Positions 59,581 through 64,000 of a DNA stretch of 64,000 nt are shown piece after piece. A program made the translations under genes and the position numbers. This DNA is from Candidatus Izemoplasmatales bacterium (GTDB taxonomy: Bacteria; Bacillota_I; Bacilli_A; Izemoplasmatales; Hujiaoplasmataceae): NCBI GenBank assembly GCA_028698875.1, contig JAQVVR010000007.1, forward strand, positions 1 to 64,000. The letters run 5' to 3'. Each line of letters opens with the position of its first letter. Position 1 is the first letter of the stretch. Under the pieces are notes generated by a model. It searched no databases. It saw only the letters and a list, made by a program, of their open reading frames with translations, and was not told where the DNA came from.

Positions 59581-61122
59581 ATGCGACGGGGATTTCAAGT
59601 AATAATATTGTTTATTGTCGTCACCTTTATATATACGATGTTACTTGTGCAGACGAATATTGCCTCGATTCTAAAGAATCTTTTAGAAAGCGGAGACTTC
59701 TTTATATCAGGCAAATACTGGTTATATATTTTTGAAATCGCCCTGGGTTTATTGGCGATTATGATATCGTGCCGAATCATTCTTAAGCAAACATACGCAT
59801 ACAATAAATCACATTGGATTATCATAATGCTGTTATCACCAGTCATTGGCATTATCCTATACGTTGTTTTCGCTCGAGATTTCACAACCAAAAAATTAAG
59901 TAAAACGAGGCCGCTAATCGCTGAAAAGCAATTTCTTAAACTCGAAGAAAAGACTGACCCTCATTTTGAAAAGCATGAAAGTGGAGAAGTGTTTCGCTTC
60001 ATCGGAGAAACCACGAAACGTTCCATATATGAAAATGACACTTATGTAGAAGTGTTAAATAACGGCGATACTTTTTTTCCGCGTTTGATTTCGGAACTAC
60101 AACAAGCGGAAGAATATATCATGATGGAGTTTTACATCATAAAAAATGATCAAATCGGAACCCGAGTCTTGGACGTGTTAAAAGAAAAAGCCATGACGGG
60201 GGTCGATGTTTATCTGATTTATGATCACCTCGGCAGTAATAAATATCTTAAAAACGATTATTTACGGTCATTAAAAGCGGCTGGGGTTAAAATTGGCATT
60301 TTCGATCCGCAAAAAATATCACTTTTTAATAGTAATGTCAATTTCCGCAATCATCGAAAAGCAATCGTTATCGATGGTCATATTGGGTTTGTTGGTGGTA
60401 TGAATTTGGCTGATGAATACAATCATGATTCCCCGAAATTTGGATTTTGGCGGGACACACACGTTTTGATTCGCGGGAACGGGGTAACCAGCATTCAAAA
60501 CGTGTTCATTAAAGACTGGTATTATATAACTTCGCTGGTTTTGGAAAAACCACTTGATAAATCAGTTGAATCATTTCCTGGCTTGTTTACCGTAATCGAA
60601 TCGGGGCCTGATTTTGAAATCGACATGATTAAAGATGTATATCTTAAAATGATTGGTTCGGCTAAAAAATCGATTAAAATTGTCACACCATACCTAATTA
60701 TCGAACCTGAAATGATGTCAGCTTTAAAAATTGCTGTGAAAAGCAATGTGGAAGTATCCTTTTTAGTGCCCGGAATGAGTGATTACGTTACTGTGGGTTT
60801 TGCAACCCGGTCTTTCTATGAACAACTCTTATCATATGGCATCAAAATTTATGAACTGAAAAATCACTTTGTTCATTCCAAAATTTTGATTGTTGATGAT
60901 GATATCGCCTCGGTTGGGTCAGTTAATTTTGATCCGCGGAGTTTCCATCTAAATTTCGAAGTTACAAGTATTTTTAGTAATCCTGCGGTGGATGTCTTAG
61001 TCAAATCTTTTGCTAATGATTTGGAGAAGTCCAATGAGATTATTCCCGAGGTATGGAAAAAACGGGGATTCTTTCGTCGTTTCATACAAGGCTTATTTAA
61101 TTTATTTAGTCCCTTATTTTAA
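59581..61122 (+). CDS. cls: Cardiolipin synthase
   Basis: 513 residues from ATG 59581, 6 bases after GGAGG. Two N-terminal membrane helices are followed by a phospholipase-D fold with two HKD motifs: H258-K260-D265 (HRKAIVID) and H432-K434-D439 (HSKILIVDD). It condenses two phosphatidylglycerols to cardiolipin at the membrane. The C-terminal FIQGLFNLFSPLF is a typical ending. The following gene starts after 17 bases, so rmuC may be co-transcribed. Confidence 0.95.
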   Translation: MRRGFQVIILFIVVTFIYTMLLVQTNIASILKNLLESGDFFISGKYWLYIFEIALGLLAIMISCRIILKQTYAYNKSHWIIIMLLSPVIGIILYVVFARDFTTKKLSKTRPLIAEKQFLKLEEKTDPHFEKHESGEVFRFIGETTKRSIYENDTYVEVLNNGDTFFPRLISELQQAEEYIMMEFYIIKNDQIGTRVLDVLKEKAMTGVDVYLIYDHLGSNKYLKNDYLRSLKAAGVKIGIFDPQKISLFNSNVNFRNHRKAIVIDGHIGFVGGMNLADEYNHDSPKFGFWRDTHVLIRGNGVTSIQNVFIKDWYYITSLVLEKPLDKSVESFPGLFTVIESGPDFEIDMIKDVYLKMIGSAKKSIKIVTPYLIIEPEMMSALKIAVKSNVEVSFLVPGMSDYVTVGFATRSFYEQLLSYGIKIYELKNHFVHSKILIVDDDIASVGSVNFDPRSFHLNFEVTSIFSNPAVDVLVKSFANDLEKSNEIIPEVWKKRGFFRRFIQGLFNLFSPLF

Positions 61123-61139
61123 TTTTATAGGAGGCATTT

Positions 61140-62426
61140 ATGGATTCTGATACCATGTTCATTATCATAATCGTTTTGTTTGTCATTCTTTTGGCTGGGA
61201 TCATATACCTCATTTTCCGAAAAAAGGATATTTCTGGCAATAATAATGAAGAGATTAATCGGTTAAATGCGGAAATCTCCAATCGACTTGGGGATATGAA
61301 GGCGACAGTGTCGCAATCAATTTTCGATGCGATTATGAAATTTAACGATCAAGTAAACCAGAAATTAGGCGATAACAATCAAAGGTCGGCCGAAAATATA
61401 ACGGAGTTTCGGATTGCGGTTAATTCTGAGTTGGGGTCATTTAGAGAAAAGATCTCATTGCGACTAAACGAAAGTTTTCAGGGTCTGAATGAAGTCATCG
61501 AAAAACGAATGGGAATGATTAACGAAAAAGTCGAAGACCGTCTTTCCAAGGGTTTTACCGAAACGAACTTAACTTTTCTTCAGATTGCGGAACGCGTTAA
61601 AGTCATTGATGATGCCCAAAAGAATATTCAGGAGCTTTCCAATGAAATGATTGGTCTGCAACAAATTCTTAAAAATAATCAAAGTCGAGGATCATTTGGT
61701 GAGTATCAGTTGAATCAGTTACTTTACAGTGTTTTTGGGGATAACAAAAAGCTATATGATATTCAATATACCATCAAAGAAGCCAGAGGAAAAAGCGAAA
61801 CGGTACGTGCTGATGCGGTTGTTTTTATGCCTGAACCTAATGGTATGATTGCCATAGATTCCAAATTTCCATTTTCAGCATATGCCAAACTTTTTGACAA
61901 TAAGGATTTAACCAAAGAAGAAGAAAATAAATTGATCCAAACCTTTGGTGCTGATGTAAAAAAACATATAAACGAAATTGCTACTAAATATATAATTTCC
62001 GGAATCACAGCTGATTATGCTTTAATGTTTGTTGCTTCCGATGGTATCTTAGCCTTATTGCATTCACGACTTCAAAACATAGTTGAGCATGCTCGTTCTA
62101 AAAATGTAACCATCGTTTCTCCAACGACTTTAATTCCATTGCTTTCTTCATATCGTGCGGTCTCAATTGATTATGAACGTAGCAAGTATACCGCTGAAAT
62201 AAATAGAGAACTAATGCAACTAAATAAGGAGTTTGAAAAATTTAATAACGATTGGTTGCGATTAAATGACAATATTCAAAAACTAACTAAACAAAGTTCC
62301 GATGTCAACACGAGAGTCGAGAAAATCACAACTAAATTTGGTCGAATCAAAAATGTTGATTTGTTGGAGGAAAACCAAAAAGTTGAATCAATCAGCAATG
62401 AAGAAGACGATGGTTTGAACGAATAA
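61140..62426 (+). CDS. rmuC: DNA recombination protein RmuC
   Basis: 428 residues. One N-terminal membrane helix (about 5-25), a long coiled coil (about 35-180), and the RmuC domain with a PD-(D/E)XK-like core (RADAVVFMPE then IDSKFPFSAY) and a C-terminal coiled coil. Proposed to limit inversions or recombination at structured DNA. RBS AGGAGG. Confidence 0.93.
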   Translation: MDSDTMFIIIIVLFVILLAGIIYLIFRKKDISGNNNEEINRLNAEISNRLGDMKATVSQSIFDAIMKFNDQVNQKLGDNNQRSAENITEFRIAVNSELGSFREKISLRLNESFQGLNEVIEKRMGMINEKVEDRLSKGFTETNLTFLQIAERVKVIDDAQKNIQELSNEMIGLQQILKNNQSRGSFGEYQLNQLLYSVFGDNKKLYDIQYTIKEARGKSETVRADAVVFMPEPNGMIAIDSKFPFSAYAKLFDNKDLTKEEENKLIQTFGADVKKHINEIATKYIISGITADYALMFVASDGILALLHSRLQNIVEHARSKNVTIVSPTTLIPLLSSYRAVSIDYERSKYTAEINRELMQLNKEFEKFNNDWLRLNDNIQKLTKQSSDVNTRVEKITTKFGRIKNVDLLEENQKVESISNEEDDGLNE

Positions 62427-62490
62427 ATGTTAATAAATATCGCTAAACGGCAACGTCAAACGGTTCAAAACATATTTAGGGAAATAAAAC

Positions 62491-62519
62491 TTGCATTTTA
62501 AAAATGATAGTTGTATAAT
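62491..62519 (+). promoter_or_regulatory. Promoter of the cold-shock gene
   Basis: TTGCAT (62491-62496), 17 bp, consensus TATAAT (62514-62519). Confidence 0.85.
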
Positions 62520-62554
62520 GTATTCAGCATCAAAAATAAATAAAGGAGAAACAC

Positions 62555-62752
62555 ATGAACGGAACAGTAAAATGGTTCAACGCAGAAAAAGGCTACGGAT
62601 TTATCACTGGTGAAGATGGAAAAGATATTTTCGCTCACTACTCAGCAATCCAAGGCGAAGGCTACAAAGCTCTTGAGAACGGTCAAAAAGTAAGTTTTGA
62701 CGTTACCAATGGCGCTAGAGGCCCGCAAGCTGCTAACATAGTAAAACTGTAA
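62555..62752 (+). CDS. cspA: Cold-shock protein
   Basis: 65 residues, single cold-shock domain: [15 protein letters not shown] carries RNP1 and DIFAHYSAI carries RNP2. Binds single-stranded RNA/DNA and acts as an RNA chaperone. RBS AAAGGAG. The leader is only about 30 bases, so it lacks the long cold-responsive leader of E. coli cspA. Confidence 0.97.
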   Translation: MNGTVKWFNAEKGYGFITGEDGKDIFAHYSAIQGEGYKALENGQKVSFDVTNGARGPQAANIVKL

Positions 62753-62776
62753 TAGTCGACCTAGTTAACCAGTAGA

Positions 62777-62812
62777 AAAGAGCATTTCAGATAAAACTGA
62801 TGCTCTTTTTTT
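62777..62812 (+). terminator. Terminator of the cold-shock gene
   Basis: AAAGAGCAT (62777-62785) / ATGCTCTTT (62800-62808) and inner CAG/CTG around a TT bulge, followed by T to 62812. Confidence 0.88.
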
Positions 62813-62834
62813 GTCCACAGAATTACGATATCAC

Positions 62835-62863
62835 TTGAAAACTCAGAGATTATTTCATATAAT
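62835..62863 (+). promoter_or_regulatory. Promoter of cysS
   Basis: TTGAAA (62835-62840), 17 bp, consensus TATAAT (62858-62863). No T-box leader fits in the 30 bases before the start. Confidence 0.82.
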
Positions 62864-62892
62864 TGACTATACGCAGAAGGATGTGAAATTCA

Positions 62893-64000
62893 ATGAAAAT
62901 ATTTAATTCTTACACCAACTCTTTAGAGACTTTTGTCCCGCACCATGAAGGTCAGATTTCGATGTATGTCTGCGGACCAACGGTATATAATTATATTCAT
63001 ATCGGGAATGCCAGACCCGTTGTCTTTTTTGATGTTGTCAGACGGTTTTTTGAAGCCAAAGGATATAATGTTAATTTTGTATCCAATTTTACTGATGTCG
63101 ATGATAAAATCATACAAAAAGCCAAAAATGAAGGTGTTTCGGAACTTGATGTTAGTAATCGTTTCATTAAAGCCTTTTTGAACGATGTTGAAAACCTTGG
63201 GTCGAAGACTGACTATATAAAACCTCGCGTTACCGAGTATATGCCGCAAATTATTGCTTATATTAAAGAAATGGTTGACAAAGGGTTTGCTTATATTGTG
63301 GATGGCGATGTATTTTTTAGCGTTGATAAAATCGCGGAATACGGTCATCTATCTAATCGAAAACTTGAAGACTTATTAGCAGGATCTCGTATCGAAGTAA
63401 ACGATAAAAAGCACAATCCATTGGATTTTGTTCTTTGGAAAAAAACAACTGAAGGCGTTCATTGGGATTCGCCATTTTCCATTGGCAGACCGGGATGGCA
63501 CACAGAATGTGTTACGATGATTGATGATATTTTTGGGGAAGAAATTGATATCCATGGTGGAGGTATTGACATTATATTTCCGCATCATGAAAATGAAATT
63601 GCTCAATCATTGGCATGCAAGGGACATCGATGCGCCAATATTTGGATGCATAATGGTCGACTTAACCTTGAAGGCGAAAAAATGAGCAAAAGTGAAGGTA
63701 ATGTGGTTTGGGTCAAGGATATTTCTGTAGATCCGTTGGCGTTTAGGATGTTTTTACTTTCGACTCATTATCGTTCGCCAATTGCATATTCTCAAGAATC
63801 TTTGGGAAATTATGTAAATGAATGGCAACGAATTAAAAAAACGGTATCCGGATTATTTATCGCTTTGGATTATAATTCAGTTTATCAAGCAAAAATAGAA
63901 ATAGGCGATTTAGATATTGTGGCATCAATTCAAGCATTCGATGAAGCTATGGAAACCGACTTTAATACCCCTAACGCTTTAACAGCGCTTAATCAAACAA
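62893..64000 (+). CDS. cysS: Cysteinyl-tRNA synthetase, truncated by the window edge
   Basis: Open from ATG 62893 to the end of the window (369 codons, no stop), so about 80% of a typical 460-residue enzyme is seen. Zinc ligand region YVCGPTVYNYIHIGNARP includes the HIGH-like motif HIGN; the second zinc region is PGWHTECVTM with HHENE; KMSKS is GEKMSKSEGN. Charges tRNA-Cys. AGAAGG lies 12 bases upstream. Confidence 0.97.
   Translation, partial: MKIFNSYTNSLETFVPHHEGQISMYVCGPTVYNYIHIGNARPVVFFDVVRRFFEAKGYNVNFVSNFTDVDDKIIQKAKNEGVSELDVSNRFIKAFLNDVENLGSKTDYIKPRVTEYMPQIIAYIKEMVDKGFAYIVDGDVFFSVDKIAEYGHLSNRKLEDLLAGSRIEVNDKKHNPLDFVLWKKTTEGVHWDSPFSIGRPGWHTECVTMIDDIFGEEIDIHGGGIDIIFPHHENEIAQSLACKGHRCANIWMHNGRLNLEGEKMSKSEGNVVWVKDISVDPLAFRMFLLSTHYRSPIAYSQESLGNYVNEWQRIKKTVSGLFIALDYNSVYQAKIEIGDLDIVASIQAFDEAMETDFNTPNALTALNQT

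Noticed and set aside
62813-62892. T-box leader in front of cysS
   Set aside because: The promoter -10 box ends at 62863, leaving a leader of roughly 20 bases, far too short for a T-box.
1-64000. Mycoplasma genetic code (TGA as Trp)
   Set aside because: Several full-length genes end at TGA (for example at 13030, 51281 and 52134) and Trp is encoded by TGG.
1-64000. CRISPR arrays, insertion sequences, prophage or toxin-antitoxin genes
   Set aside because: No regularly spaced direct repeats, transposase, integrase or phage structural genes were seen on either strand.

Overview
The window is a 64 kb chromosomal stretch of a low-GC monoderm bacterium. TGA is used as a stop (for example at the ends of the permease at 13030, the methyltransferase at 51281 and RsmI at 52134), so the code is the standard one and not the Mycoplasma code. 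The gene order (S10-spc-alpha ribosomal operon followed by ecfA1-ecfA2-ecfT-truA; tmk-holB-ricT-trmN6-rsmI-metS; rplM-rpsI) is typical of Bacillota and their wall-less relatives. A four-subunit [FeFe] hydrogenase, an iron alcohol dehydrogenase and the absence of respiratory genes in the window point to a fermentative anaerobe. An Acholeplasma/Izemoplasma-like or clostridial lineage is a reasonable guess, not a demonstrated one.

Layout. 1-142: 3' end of a tRNA-Asp, a complete tRNA-Phe and its terminator. 338-5958: accessory genes (AraC regulator, zinc-ribbon membrane protein, fucose-isomerase-like protein with a cytoplasmic trypsin-like protease, a surface protein of Ig-like repeats). 6002-10642: hndABCD hydrogenase operon with its own promoter and an upstream inverted repeat. 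10641-13030: a Crp-family regulator divergent from a lipoprotein/permease pair, with one palindromic operator placed to repress the regulator and activate the transporter. 13027-15896: a yybP-ykoY (Mn2+) riboswitch in front of a P-type cation ATPase. 16008-27844: membrane and metabolic genes, including a heliorhodopsin at 20579-21370, a sugar transporter with a large inserted domain, an esterase-family protein that lacks its catalytic serine, a nuclease-DinG-like helicase and a PI-PLC-like protein. 27922-42561: the ribosomal protein operon from rpsJ to rplQ, with secY, adk, map, infA, rpmJ and rpoA. 42660-46323: ECF transporter module and a truA gene carrying an extra NTF2-like N-terminal domain. 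46338-47896: zinc/manganese-type ABC permease and ATPase on the minus strand. 48010-54695: DNA replication, tRNA/rRNA modification and metS. 54734-55714: rplM-rpsI. 55738-62812: heterodimeric ABC exporter, cardiolipin synthase, RmuC and cold-shock protein. The window ends inside cysS.

How it fits together. The hydrogenase can couple H2 to NAD(P)H and ferredoxin, and the iron alcohol dehydrogenase is a second electron sink. Metal homeostasis is represented by the Mn2+-responsive ATPase and the Znu-type importer. The most unusual elements are the heliorhodopsin (a retinal light sensor in an apparently anaerobic fermenter), the NTF2-TruA fusion, the dual-geometry Crp operator and the esterase-like pseudoenzyme. 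No CRISPR array, prophage, insertion sequence or defence island was seen. Almost every promoter found is a sigma-A type hexamer pair with exactly 17 bp spacing, or an extended -10.
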